Shown here one piece after another: positions 47,498-55,853 of a stretch of 64,000 bases of DNA (positions are counted from its first letter, which is position 1; every line of letters begins with the position of its first letter). The stretch spans positions 744,001 through 808,000 of the forward strand of contig NZ_CP060010.1 of assembly GCF_017798205.1 (NCBI RefSeq). The letters run 5' to 3'. The translations under genes and the position numbers were made by a program. This DNA is from Cognatishimia activa. GTDB taxonomy: Bacteria > Pseudomonadota > Alphaproteobacteria > Rhodobacterales > Rhodobacteraceae. The notes under the pieces were generated by a model that saw only the letters and a program-made list of their open reading frames with translations, searched no databases and had not been told where the DNA came from.

Positions 47498-48064
47498 ATG
47501 GGTATTTTACGTTCTAGCGTGCTTTATATGGCCTTGGCCCTAAGCGCAAATACAGCTTTCGCAGATATCGAGACCGCGAATGGCCTGCGTGAAGGCGACA
47601 TGAAGAAGCTTGTCTTTCACAGCGAGGCACGCGACGTCAGTGACGCGGCCTTTGTGACAGCCGAGGGCGACATGACGCTGGAAGCCTTTGAAGGCAAACA
47701 TGTGCTTTTGAACTTCTGGGCCACATGGTGCGCACCCTGCCGCAAAGAAATGCCGATGTTGGCTGAGCTGCAAACGGAACTGGGCGGTGATGATTTTGAG
47801 GTCGTGACCATCGCGACCGGGCGCAACATGCCTGTGGCGATCGATAAGTTCTTTAAAGACATCGAGGTCGACAACCTCACCAAACACCGCGACCCGAAAA
47901 TGGATGTTGCGCGTGACATGAGTGTCTTTGGTCTGCCGGTCACTGTGATCATCGATCCAGAGGGCCGCGAGATTGCGCGCCTGCAAGGCGATGCGGATTG
48001 GTCAAGCGACAGTGCCAAGGCCGTTTTGTCCGCATTGATCGGTACCGACGCCGAAGGCAGCTGA
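47498..48064 (+). CDS. tlpA: TlpA-like periplasmic thiol-disulfide protein
   Basis: Thioredoxin-fold protein of 188 aa with an N-terminal signal/anchor (about 6-22). The redox motif W-C-A-P-C (Cys78, Cys81) and the cis-Pro segment [12 protein letters not shown] are clear. TlpA-type proteins reduce periplasmic targets such as cytochrome oxidase assembly factors. It is divergently paired with argH, a common alphaproteobacterial arrangement. Target not identifiable. Confidence 0.9.
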   Translation: MGILRSSVLYMALALSANTAFADIETANGLREGDMKKLVFHSEARDVSDAAFVTAEGDMTLEAFEGKHVLLNFWATWCAPCRKEMPMLAELQTELGGDDFEVVTIATGRNMPVAIDKFFKDIEVDNLTKHRDPKMDVARDMSVFGLPVTVIIDPEGREIARLQGDADWSSDSAKAVLSALIGTDAEGS

Positions 48065-48132
48065 CTCGCCCTGACTTAACGGGATTTTCAGAGATTCGCT
48101 GAATGCTTTCTTGTGCGACAAAGGAGGCATTG

Positions 48133-48966
48133 ATGGATATCCGCACAAAAGCATTCAGGGCCGAAAGGCTCAGCAACCCTCTGGATGAAGCAGTGAAGCT
48201 TCGCGACAAGTCCATTCTTGAAATGGTGCGAGCGGCCGTCTTCCATCAAGAAGTCACGCTGGCTTTTCAGCCGATCTTTGGTCAAAAAAACCCGAAGCAG
48301 CCCAGGTTTTACGAAAGCCTCATCAGGGTTCTGGATGAAACCGGCCGCTTCATCCCGGCCGCGCAATTTCTACCCTTCGTTCAGCATGACGAAATCGCGC
48401 GAGAGCTTGACCGCCTTGCATTGAAACTCAGCCTGGAGCGTCTGGTCAAACACCCGAACCTCTGTTTGTCGGTCAACATGTCGGCGCGCTCAATCGGATA
48501 TCGCCCTTGGATGGATACCCTGAACAACGCGCTGCGCGTCTATCCAGATATCAACAAGCGACTTATCCTTGAAATTTCAGAGGGTTCGGTCGTCGAAATG
48601 CCAGAACTCGTCGCGGATTTCATGCCGGACCTGCAAAATCGCGGCGTGTCATTCTGTTTGGATGACTATGGCGCTGAGCATACGTCATTTAAGATATTGC
48701 ACGACAGGTACTTTGAGTTTGTGAAGCTGGATGGCAGCTACACGCAGCGGGTCTACGAAAGTCAGGAAAAGCAAATCCTCGCAAATACAGTCGCGACCAT
48801 GTTGCGACGTTTGGGTATCCATAGTGTCGCGACGAAAGTTGAATCTCAACTAGAAGCGCGCATGATGAAGAACCTCGGATTCAGCTATCTTCAAGGTTTC
48901 TATTTATCTGCGCCAACCGTTTCTCCACCTTGGGATCCGGTGCAGACCTCCCCCACGATGGCTTAA
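48133..48966 (+). CDS. Stand-alone EAL-domain protein, variant motifs
   Basis: Soluble 277-aa protein of a single EAL domain (about 25-260), related to c-di-GMP phosphodiesterases. The signature is changed to YESLIRV (EAL to ESL), LSVNMSARS keeps the Asn, EISEGS the Glu, DDYGAEHTSF replaces the usual D-D-F-G-T-G-Y-S-S, FVKLDGS the Lys, and YLQGFYLSAP the Gln. Most metal ligands thus persist but loop 6 is altered, so activity is uncertain. The ATG at 48133 has AAAGGAGG. There is no GGDEF or sensor domain. Confidence 0.83.
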   Translation: MDIRTKAFRAERLSNPLDEAVKLRDKSILEMVRAAVFHQEVTLAFQPIFGQKNPKQPRFYESLIRVLDETGRFIPAAQFLPFVQHDEIARELDRLALKLSLERLVKHPNLCLSVNMSARSIGYRPWMDTLNNALRVYPDINKRLILEISEGSVVEMPELVADFMPDLQNRGVSFCLDDYGAEHTSFKILHDRYFEFVKLDGSYTQRVYESQEKQILANTVATMLRRLGIHSVATKVESQLEARMMKNLGFSYLQGFYLSAPTVSPPWDPVQTSPTMA

Positions 48967-49017
48967 TTGGAAACGCGCCAACTCCCATAAGTAATACTAC
49001 CCGCGACATTGCATCGC

Positions 49018-49093
49018 TTGCCGCAATGCGGCAAATCTTATAAGCAATTGCTGCAGCGCTGCATAAGCTTTGGGCACTACTTTTGCCATGCAG
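49018..49093 (+). promoter_or_regulatory. TGC-rich palindrome cluster upstream of phaA
   Basis: TTGCCGCAATGCGGCAA (49018-49034) is a perfect 17-bp palindrome. CTGCAGCGCTGCA follows at 49051-49063, and TTGCCATGCAG (49083-49093) matches 9 of 11 bases of CTGCGATGCAG. TTGCATCGC also lies just before. This density of TGC/GCA words before a polyhydroxybutyrate gene is what is described for PhaR targets. The last site is 33 bases before the ATG. Confidence 0.55.
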
Positions 49094-49125
49094 CCTCATC
49101 GACGAATGCATTTGAGGGAGATCAC

Positions 49126-50304
49126 ATGACAAATGTAGTTATCGCATCCGCCGCCCGTACCGCTGTCGGGTCTTTCGGTGGGTCTTTTGCCAACACCGCA
49201 GCCCACGACCTGGGTGCAACTGTCCTCGAAGCCGTCGTAGAGCGCGCGGGCGTCGCCAAAGAAGAGGTTTCTGAAACCATTCTTGGCCAAGTTCTGACCG
49301 CGGGTCAGGGCCAAAACCCAGCTCGCCAAGCGCATATCAATGCAGGCCTGCCAAAAGAAAGCTCTGCCTGGGGCATCAACCAAGTGTGTGGTTCTGGCTT
49401 GCGCGCGGTTGCTCTTGCAGCGCAGCACATCCAACTGGGTGATGCCTCCATCGTCGCGGCCGGCGGTCAAGAAAACATGACCCTCTCTCCTCATGTGGCA
49501 CACCTGCGTGCAGGTCACAAAATGGGCGACATGAAATACATCGACTCTATGATCCGCGATGGTCTGTGGGATGCCTTCAACGGCTATCACATGGGTCAGA
49601 CCGCCGAGAATGTTGCCGAACAGTGGCAGATTTCGCGTGACATGCAGGACGAATTTGCTCTGGCATCCCAGAACAAAGCCGAAGCCGCGCAGAAGGCCGG
49701 CAAGTTCGACGACGAGATCACCCCCTTCACTGTGAAAACCCGCAAGGGCGACATCGTGGTCGACAAAGACGAATACATCCGCCACGGCGCGACCATCGAA
49801 AGCATGCAGAAACTGCGCCCAGCATTCGTGCGCGACGGCGGTACAGTGACAGCGGCAAACGCCTCTGGCCTCAACGACGGCGCAGCTGCAGCGTTGCTGA
49901 TGTCTGCAGACGAAGCCGAAAAGCGCGGCATCGAGCCTCTGGCCCGCATTGCATCTTACGCGACCGCAGGTCTGGACCCATCCGTCATGGGTGTTGGCCC
50001 AATCTATGCGTCCCGCAAAGCGCTGGACAAAGCAGGCTGGTCTGTCTCCGATCTGGATCTGGTCGAAGCAAACGAAGCCTTTGCTGCGCAAGCCTGCGCC
50101 GTGAACAAAGACATGGGCTGGGACCCTGCAATCGTGAACGTCAACGGCGGCGCGATTGCAATTGGTCACCCAATCGGAGCCTCCGGCTGCCGCGTTCTGA
50201 ATACTCTGCTGTTTGAAATGAAGCGCCGCGACGCGAAAAAAGGCCTCGCCACGCTCTGCATCGGCGGCGGCATGGGCGTTGCCCTCTGCGTTGAGCGCCC
50301 TTAA
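49126..50304 (+). CDS. phaA: Acetyl-CoA acetyltransferase (beta-ketothiolase)
   Basis: Condenses two acetyl-CoA to acetoacetyl-CoA, first step of polyhydroxybutyrate synthesis and the entry to the EMC pathway; 392 aa. [11 protein letters not shown] has the acyl-accepting Cys88, [10 protein letters not shown] the catalytic His (about 348), and [10 protein letters not shown] the second Cys (about 378). The ATG at 49126 follows GAGGGAG. A terminator and about 180 bases separate it from phaB, so the two may be separately expressed. Confidence 0.96.
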   Translation: MTNVVIASAARTAVGSFGGSFANTAAHDLGATVLEAVVERAGVAKEEVSETILGQVLTAGQGQNPARQAHINAGLPKESSAWGINQVCGSGLRAVALAAQHIQLGDASIVAAGGQENMTLSPHVAHLRAGHKMGDMKYIDSMIRDGLWDAFNGYHMGQTAENVAEQWQISRDMQDEFALASQNKAEAAQKAGKFDDEITPFTVKTRKGDIVVDKDEYIRHGATIESMQKLRPAFVRDGGTVTAANASGLNDGAAAALLMSADEAEKRGIEPLARIASYATAGLDPSVMGVGPIYASRKALDKAGWSVSDLDLVEANEAFAAQACAVNKDMGWDPAIVNVNGGAIAIGHPIGASGCRVLNTLLFEMKRRDAKKGLATLCIGGGMGVALCVERP

Positions 50305-50331
50305 GTATAATGTGCAGAACGCACACATATC

Positions 50332-50360
50332 AGGCGCTCCCGAACGGGGGCGCCTTTTTT
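50332..50360 (+). terminator. Terminator of phaA
   Basis: AGGCGC-T-CCCG (50332-50342) pairs with CGGG-G-GCGCCT, followed by a run of T (50355-50360). A smaller GTGC..GCAC hairpin precedes it. The remaining bases up to 50487 are AT-rich and should hold the phaB promoter. Confidence 0.85.
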
Positions 50361-50487
50361 AATACCAACAGGACCTGCGGGTGTTGCGAGACACCGCGTC
50401 ACACATGGATTTGTCGCGAAATAATATTGCAAATCCTGAACCCAAATTGTAACAGCATTACCAAGTAAAGACTACTGGAGGACTATC

Positions 50488-51210
50488 ATGGGAAGAGTTG
50501 CACTTGTCACCGGCGGCTCCCGCGGCATCGGCGAAGCGATCTCTAAAGCATTGCAAGCACAGGGCTGCACCGTCGCAGCAACCTACGCTGGCAACGACGA
50601 AAAAGCAGCGGCCTTCACCGCTGAAACCGGCATCAAGACATACAAATGGAACGTTGCTGACTACGAGGCCTCTGCAGCAGGCATCGCTCAGGTCGAAGCA
50701 GACCTCGGCCCGATCGACATCGTGATCGCAAACGCTGGCATCACCCGCGACGCACCATTCCACAAGATGACACCAGACATGTGGAACGACGTCATCAACA
50801 CCAACCTGACCGGCGTGTTCAACACCATCCACCCTGTCTGGCCAGGCATGCGCGAGCGCAAGTTCGGCCGCATCGTCGTGATCTCTTCGATCAACGGTCA
50901 GAAGGGCCAGTTCGCACAGGTCAACTATGCGGCGACCAAAGCGGGCGATCTGGGCATCGTGAAGTCCTTGGCGCAAGAAGGCGCGCGTGCAGGCATCACC
51001 GCAAACGCAGTCTGCCCAGGCTATATCGCTACAGAAATGGTTATGGCGGTTCCTGAGAAAGTACGCGAATCCATCATCGCTCAGATCCCAGCGGGTCGTT
51101 TGGGCGAGCCTGAAGAGATCGCGCGCTGCGTGGCCTTCCTGGCGTCTGACGATGCAGGCTTTGTCAACGGCTCCACAATCTCTGCAAACGGCGCACAATT
51201 CTTCGTCTAA
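50488..51210 (+). CDS. phaB: Acetoacetyl-CoA reductase
   Basis: NADPH-dependent SDR that reduces acetoacetyl-CoA to (R)-3-hydroxybutyryl-CoA; 240 aa, the usual length. TGGSRGIG (8-15), NAG (82-84), Ser133/134, Tyr147 and Lys151 form the SDR set. INGQKGQFAQVNYAATKAG is the PhaB-type active-site segment. TGGAGG precedes the ATG. Followed by a strong terminator; phaC is not in the window. Confidence 0.95.
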   Translation: MGRVALVTGGSRGIGEAISKALQAQGCTVAATYAGNDEKAAAFTAETGIKTYKWNVADYEASAAGIAQVEADLGPIDIVIANAGITRDAPFHKMTPDMWNDVINTNLTGVFNTIHPVWPGMRERKFGRIVVISSINGQKGQFAQVNYAATKAGDLGIVKSLAQEGARAGITANAVCPGYIATEMVMAVPEKVRESIIAQIPAGRLGEPEEIARCVAFLASDDAGFVNGSTISANGAQFFV

Positions 51211-51234
51211 GCCGTTTTTCAGACCGAAAAACGA

Positions 51235-51264
51235 AAGGGCTGGCCCTGCGGCCAGCCCTTTTTT
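51235..51264 (+). terminator. Terminator of phaB
   Basis: Perfect 11-bp stem AAGGGCTGGCC (51235-51245) / GGCCAGCCCTT (51250-51260) with loop CTGC and trailing TTTT. Clear intrinsic terminator 24 bases after the stop. Confidence 0.9.
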
Positions 51265-51293
51265 GCGTCTCGTAAGGCCCTTGGTGGAAAGGG

Positions 51294-51455
51294 TCAGCGG
51301 GACGGTACCGTAAGTGTTCTGAACGCATCAAAACTCAGCGGCACGTGGAGATGGGAAAACACCCAACGCAGCCCATCACGCAACACTGCGCCACGTGCTT
51401 CATGGGCGGCGTCAAAGGCCTGACGCTGGCGGGGAGTGGTTGCTGTCTCAATCAT
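51294..51455 (-). CDS. Small hypothetical protein (53 aa) near phaB
   Basis: Not recognised. The ATG at 51455 has a very strong ribosome site, AAAGGAGG, five bases upstream. The product begins MIETATTPRQRQAFDAAHEA, is basic and helical, with a hydrophobic C-terminal half (LRWVFSHLHVPLSF). An alternative start at 51479 lacks such a site. It is divergent from the LysR gene (110 bases) and convergent with phaB. Confidence 0.6.
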   Translation of the reverse strand: MIETATTPRQRQAFDAAHEARGAVLRDGLRWVFSHLHVPLSFDAFRTLTVPSR

Positions 51456-51565
51456 TTCGGCCTCCTTTGGGCTAAGCATTTCTGAACTGATGCCAATATG
51501 CGCCTTTCCAGGTATGGTGACAAACGAGACTTCTCATAGCTTCAATTTAGTTTTACTTAACTGAC

Positions 51566-52504
51566 ATGAGTGATCGCCTACCCCCCTTAACTGCCCTACG
51601 TGCCTTTGAGGCCGCCGCCCGCCATATGTCTTTTGCCAAGGCCGCGGATGAATTGAATGTGACGCCCGCCGCGCTGTCGTTTCAGATCAAGTCACTGGAA
51701 GAGCATCTGGGCCAGCCCCTGTTCATCCGCCTAAACCGCGCCGTAGAGCTGACCCCCGCCGGCAAAACTCTCGCACCCGGGGCCACCGAAGGGTTTCAGG
51801 CCCTCAATGCGGCATGGACGTCGACTCGCCGCCTGGGTGACGACACCACGCTGACGGTTTCCGCAGGACCCTCGCTCACAGCTAAATGGCTTGCGCCCCG
51901 CCTGTTGGATTTTGCGCGCAGCCATCCGGACATCGATCTGCGCATTTCAGCCACCCTTAAGCGGATCGATCTAAGACGAGATCAAGTCGATGTGGCCCTA
52001 CGTTTTGGCTATGACAGTGGCGATGATTTCTATTCCGTGCCGGCCCGCAAGGAATGGATGTCCCCCGCAATGACGCCCGCCATGGCCGAAGATTACCCAA
52101 CGCCCGAAAGCCTGAAAGACGCGCCTCTGATCGTGGACAGTTCGATTGATTTCCTGTCGCCGCCTTGCGATTGGAACAATTGGTTTAAATCGATCGGTAT
52201 CGACTACACACCCAGCCGCACCATCACGTTTTCCAATGCAGATCACGCCATCGAAGCCGCCTGCACTGGCGTTGGAGTGGTGTTGGGCCGCCGCCCCTTG
52301 ATGATCAAAGATGTGCTCGACGGCCGACTCGTCGTCCCTTTTAAACAGGCTATCGAGACCGACGCCCGCTTTCACTTTGTCTGTCTGAAAGGGGCGGAAA
52401 AACGACCTCATATTCGCGATTTCAGGGATTGGTACCTCGCCGAAATCGAAAAGACCGCACATATTTGGGGCGACATGCAAATCACCCCCGTGACGGAGCT
52501 TTGA
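51566..52504 (+). CDS. LysR-family transcriptional regulator, GcvA-like
   Basis: 312-aa LysR protein: N-terminal winged helix-turn-helix (MSDRLPPLTALRAFEAAARH, then SFAKAADELNVTPAALSFQI, about 5-65) and a periplasmic-binding-type effector domain (about 93-300). The PPLTALRAFEAAARH opening is usual for the GcvA group. The EamA transporter gene begins directly after its stop with no spacing, so this regulator may control its own operon. The effector is unknown. Confidence 0.92.
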   Translation: MSDRLPPLTALRAFEAAARHMSFAKAADELNVTPAALSFQIKSLEEHLGQPLFIRLNRAVELTPAGKTLAPGATEGFQALNAAWTSTRRLGDDTTLTVSAGPSLTAKWLAPRLLDFARSHPDIDLRISATLKRIDLRRDQVDVALRFGYDSGDDFYSVPARKEWMSPAMTPAMAEDYPTPESLKDAPLIVDSSIDFLSPPCDWNNWFKSIGIDYTPSRTITFSNADHAIEAACTGVGVVLGRRPLMIKDVLDGRLVVPFKQAIETDARFHFVCLKGAEKRPHIRDFRDWYLAEIEKTAHIWGDMQITPVTEL

Positions 52505-53362
52505 ATGACCCGCCAACGCGCCACCGCAATAGGATTTATCGCCGTGCTGCTCTGGAGTTTTCTGGCGCTCTTCACGGTTGGCTCAGCGCCTGTACCGCCC
52601 TTGCAACTGAACGCAATCTGCTTTGGCATTGGCGGCAGCCTCGGCCTCATCTGGACCCATTTTAACGGAGGCCTCGGCCAGCTGCGCAAAATTCGCTGGA
52701 CCGTTTACGCCTTTGGCACGCTGGGCATCTTTGGCTATCACGCTCTCTACTTTTCGGCACTCCGCCTCGCCCCCGCTGCCGAAGCAGGCCTCATTGCCTA
52801 TCTCTGGCCACTTTTGATCGTGCTCTTATCGGGCCTTTTGCCCGGAGAGCACCTGCGCCGCGGCCATATGCTCGGAGGTGTGCTGGGGTTTGCTGGAGCT
52901 GCTCTGATCATTCTAGGCGGCGGTGCGAATTTCTCACCAGAGAACCTGCCCGGCTTTGCTCTCGCCATCGCCTGCGCTTTGACTTGGTCCAGCTATTCAG
53001 TGCTGTCACGACGCCTGGGATCGGTGCCGACGGCCTCCGTCGCCATCTTTTGCCTTGCGAGCGCGGTCCTTTCGCTCGGCCTGCATGTGAGCCTGGAGAC
53101 GACACAATGGCCCACCACGCAACTGGGCTGGCTTTCCGTTTTCGCGCTTGGCCTCGGCCCGGTGGGCGCGGCCTTCTATGTCTGGGACATTGGGGTCAAA
53201 CAGGGGGATATACAGCTTTTGGGCACAAGCTCATATGCCGCGCCGCTGCTGTCGACCGTCGTACTGATTCTCGTAGGGGTTGCAGAACCTAGCTGGTCGC
53301 TGGGTGCCGCAGCGCTTTTGATCACAGGAGGCGCTGTCATCGCCGCCCGCGCGAACGCTTAG
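52505..53362 (+). CDS. EamA/DMT family transporter
   Basis: Inner-membrane protein of 285 aa with ten predicted helices in two EamA repeats (about 5-135 and 150-283). LIAYLWPLLIVLLSGLLPGE is the end-of-repeat motif, and LGTSSYAAPLLSTVVLILVG its counterpart in repeat 2. Such proteins often export amino acids or metabolites such as aromatic compounds. It is co-transcribed with the LysR gene. Substrate unknown. Confidence 0.9.
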   Translation: MTRQRATAIGFIAVLLWSFLALFTVGSAPVPPLQLNAICFGIGGSLGLIWTHFNGGLGQLRKIRWTVYAFGTLGIFGYHALYFSALRLAPAAEAGLIAYLWPLLIVLLSGLLPGEHLRRGHMLGGVLGFAGAALIILGGGANFSPENLPGFALAIACALTWSSYSVLSRRLGSVPTASVAIFCLASAVLSLGLHVSLETTQWPTTQLGWLSVFALGLGPVGAAFYVWDIGVKQGDIQLLGTSSYAAPLLSTVVLILVGVAEPSWSLGAAALLITGGAVIAARANA

Positions 53363-53404
53363 GCGTCCGGGCCCAGAGGGCCCGTCGCCCTATGGGATCT
53401 CGGC

Positions 53405-53569
53405 TTACGCTTGAAGCCGTGTAATTTCTTCTTTTAGCTTAAGTTTTTGTTTCTTCATTTCCGCGATGGAAAAATCGCTGGAGCCGGGGGAGCGTTGCTC
53501 TTGTTCGACCTGTTGGGAGAGGGTTTCGTGTTTCCGTTTCAGTTCTTCCAAATGCGAGCTCACACTCAT
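53405..53569 (-). CDS. YdcH-family (DUF465) small coiled-coil protein
   Basis: 54-aa protein on the minus strand, starting MSVSSHLEELKRKHETLSQQ, with ribosome site GGAGGG before the ATG at 53569. The DUF465 pattern is visible: HLEELKRKHETL.., a central loop PGSSDFSIAEMKKQKLKLKE and helix to the C-terminus. It is a highly charged helical hairpin. Function unknown. Its stop lies 43 bases from the end of the convergent transporter gene. Confidence 0.82.
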   Translation of the reverse strand: MSVSSHLEELKRKHETLSQQVEQEQRSPGSSDFSIAEMKKQKLKLKEEITRLQA

Positions 53570-53696
53570 GGCAGCCCTCCTCTCTTGATGTATATGTAGG
53601 CCTCAGATTGCAACACAGTTCAGACGACCTGTCACGCTGCAGGTGCGAAAAACCCACAAGAAAGTCAGTTTCCGCCGATCCTGCACGCGGCACCCA

Positions 53697-53717
53697 TTGA
53701 TCTTGCCCAAAATACTC
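53697..53717 (-). repeat. 3'-end repeat element, copy C (after the tRNA methyltransferase)
   Basis: Minus-strand GAGTATTTTGGGCAAGATCAA with core TATTTTGGGCAAGA. It is preceded on that strand by GCCCGCTTTGCGGGC (53744-53730 region), a short hairpin directly after the methyltransferase stop. Confidence 0.65.
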
Positions 53718-53745
53718 TCGCCGAAGGCAAGCCCGCAAAGCGGGC

Positions 53746-54501
53746 TTAATCCGGCATCCCAAGCGGAGCGCCATCTCGAAGAACCGCTTTGATTTCAGCG
53801 GTATAACTCTCGGCATCGCTCGTATGCGCGCGCCCCTCATGCATCAGAATCGGCGCATGCAGGCGTAGCGGTGCGCGGCCTGAATGGCGGGCACGCAGGA
53901 TCACAAGATGTGCATCGCGGGAAATTCGGGGCTGGAGAGGTTGAACCTGAACAGACCCCAGTGTTCTGGGCAAATACCTTAGCAGGTCCTGTATGCGCTC
54001 CGCCCGATGGATGAAGCTAACATAGCCTTTTGGCGCAACCCGCCGCGCGGCGACTTCGAGCCATGTTTTCAAAGGGGTGGCTTCGCCCATGGCCGTTTCG
54101 CGCCCTAAGTCGGTCGCTGCATGGCCTGCGGTGCGGTCAAAATAGGGCGGATTGGCGATAACGTGGTCAAATCGCACGGATTTCACCTGATCCGGCAGCG
54201 CCTCAAGATCCGCCTCGATCACTTTAAGATCCGCTTCATTGGCCACACCGTTTTCGCGCGCCAAATCCGCATAGTCCGGCTGGATTTCCACCCCTGTCAG
54301 GCTCAGACCCTGCACACGCGCATTGAGACAAAGTGCCGCCGTCCCAACGCCGATCCCAAGCTCCAAAACCGTCTGCCCGGATCGCGCAGGCACCGAGGCC
54401 GCCAAGAGCACAGGATCAACGCCAGCGCGATACCCTTTCACCGGCTGGCAGATCCGCACACGGCCGCCAAGATATTCATTTTCCGAGATTTTTTCGCTCA
54501 C
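53746..54501 (-). CDS. tRNA1(Val) A37 N6-methyltransferase-like protein
   Basis: SAM-dependent methyltransferase of 251 aa, of the TrmN6/YfiC group that methylates A37 in tRNA(Val). VLELGIGVGTAALCL (about 45-59) is the SAM-binding motif I, VEIQPDYADLA motif II, and ANPPY (116-120) the N6-adenine methylase motif IV. RICQPVKGYRAGVDPVLLAA is typical of the family's N-terminus. Its ATG overlaps the DUF2007 stop by four bases. Confidence 0.86.
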   Translation of the reverse strand: MSEKISENEYLGGRVRICQPVKGYRAGVDPVLLAASVPARSGQTVLELGIGVGTAALCLNARVQGLSLTGVEIQPDYADLARENGVANEADLKVIEADLEALPDQVKSVRFDHVIANPPYFDRTAGHAATDLGRETAMGEATPLKTWLEVAARRVAPKGYVSFIHRAERIQDLLRYLPRTLGSVQVQPLQPRISRDAHLVILRARHSGRAPLRLHAPILMHEGRAHTSDAESYTAEIKAVLRDGAPLGMPD

Positions 54502-54716
54502 GGGCGCCCCAAAGGGATCTCATTGTCGCGCATCACCCGTTCAGCGCGATCAATCATGTCATCCCGAACCATCAAACGACGCGGGAATATGCCAATACCG
54601 CCCTCAAGAACGCTCATATTTACGTCCATTTCAAAGCAGTCTATACCCTCCCCCTGAAGAAGGGCCGAGGCAAAAGCGATGATCGTTGGATCCGTGGTCC
54701 GTAAAAGCTCTTTCAT
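54498..54716 (-). CDS. DUF2007 domain small protein
   Basis: 72-aa protein, MKELLRTTDPTIIAFASALL then GEGIDCFEMDVNMSVLEGGI, the DUF2007 (putative signal transducing protein, ferredoxin-like fold) pattern. Coupled to the downstream tRNA methyltransferase by an ATGA overlap. It is divergent from the polyprenyl synthase gene across 55 bases. Function unknown. Confidence 0.85.
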   Translation of the reverse strand: MKELLRTTDPTIIAFASALLQGEGIDCFEMDVNMSVLEGGIGIFPRRLMVRDDMIDRAERVMRDNEIPLGRP

Positions 54717-54771
54717 ACGAGCGATGTAAGGCCAAGGGCCGGGGTTTGTCGACCCTAGTGACGGGAACGTT

Positions 54772-55773
54772 ATGAGTCTGGATCAGGCAGCACATAAACC
54801 ACATGAAGCGCTGGCGGCGCTCTTGGCGGACGACATGGGTCGTGTGAACGACCTGATTGCAGCGCGCATGGCAAGCGAACATGCGCCGCGTATCCCCGAA
54901 GTCACCGCCCATCTGGTCGGCGCGGGCGGCAAGCGTCTGCGGCCTTTGTTGACTTTAGCGACAGCGCAGCTTTGCGGCTATGAGGGCCCCTATCACGTCC
55001 ATCTGGCCGCCACTGTCGAGTTCATTCACACCGCGACCCTGTTGCATGATGATGTGGTCGACGAGAGCGCGCAGCGTCGGGGACGTCCAACGGCCAATCT
55101 GTTGTGGGACAACAAAAGCTCGGTTTTGGTAGGCGACTACCTGTTTTCGCGCGCCTTTCAGTTGATGGTCGAAACTGGATCGCTCCGTGTTCTGGACATT
55201 CTGGCAAATGCCTCGGCGACGATTGCAGAAGGCGAAGTCCTGCAGCTGACTGCGGCGCAGGATCTGGCGACGGATGAGAGTATTTATCTGCAGGTTGTGC
55301 GTGGCAAAACCGCCGCTCTGTTTTCTGCGGCCACCGAAGTCGGCGGCGTGATTGCGGGGGCGGATGAAGCCCACGTCAAAGCCCTGTTTGACTATGGGGA
55401 TGCGTTGGGGATTGCCTTCCAGATCGTCGATGACCTGCTGGATTATCAAGGCGATACAGCCGCGACCGGCAAGAACGTCGGTGATGATTTCCGCGAGCGC
55501 AAACTGACCCTACCCCTGATCAAAGCCATAGCCAAAGCGGATGCCGAAGAGCGTGCCTTTTGGGTGCGCACGATTGAAAAAGGCAAGCAAGAGGACGGTG
55601 ATCTTGAGACCGCGCTTGAGCTGCTCAATCGACATGGCGCGCTAGAGGACACCCGTCAGGACGCTTTGAAATGGGCGCAGGACGCGAAAAATGCGTTGGC
55701 CGATTTGCCACAACACGAGATCAAAACGCTGTTGATTGATCTGGCCGACTACGTCGTCGCGCGGATTAGCTAA
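54772..55773 (+). CDS. Long-chain polyprenyl diphosphate synthase
   Basis: Trans-prenyltransferase of 333 aa that builds the ubiquinone side chain, probably decaprenyl as in most alphaproteobacteria. GGKRLRPLLTLA, the first aspartate-rich motif D-D-V-V-D (93-97) and the second V-D-D-L-L-D (about 223-228) are present. The residues before the first Asp motif are small/Ala-Thr (HTATLLHDD), which fits a long product. Chain length is not certain from sequence. The gene ends before the convergent ispE. Confidence 0.93.
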   Translation: MSLDQAAHKPHEALAALLADDMGRVNDLIAARMASEHAPRIPEVTAHLVGAGGKRLRPLLTLATAQLCGYEGPYHVHLAATVEFIHTATLLHDDVVDESAQRRGRPTANLLWDNKSSVLVGDYLFSRAFQLMVETGSLRVLDILANASATIAEGEVLQLTAAQDLATDESIYLQVVRGKTAALFSAATEVGGVIAGADEAHVKALFDYGDALGIAFQIVDDLLDYQGDTAATGKNVGDDFRERKLTLPLIKAIAKADAEERAFWVRTIEKGKQEDGDLETALELLNRHGALEDTRQDALKWAQDAKNALADLPQHEIKTLLIDLADYVVARIS

Positions 55774-55776
55774 GGC

Positions 55777-55853
55777 CTAGGGGCGCTGCCCCTCTGTACG
55801 GGATTGCGTGCAATCCCTCCCATTCACCCCGGGATATTTTCGGCAAGAGAAAA
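55777..55853 (+). repeat. 3'-end repeat element, copy D, with two hairpins
   Basis: After the prenyl synthase stop come hairpins AGGGGCGCTGCCCCT (about 55780-55795) and GGGATTGCGTGCAATCCC (about 55799-55816), then GGGATATTTTCGGCAAGAGAAAA (55831-55853). The core is TATTTTCGGCAAGA. The core lies inside the antisense coding end of ispE. Confidence 0.65.
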
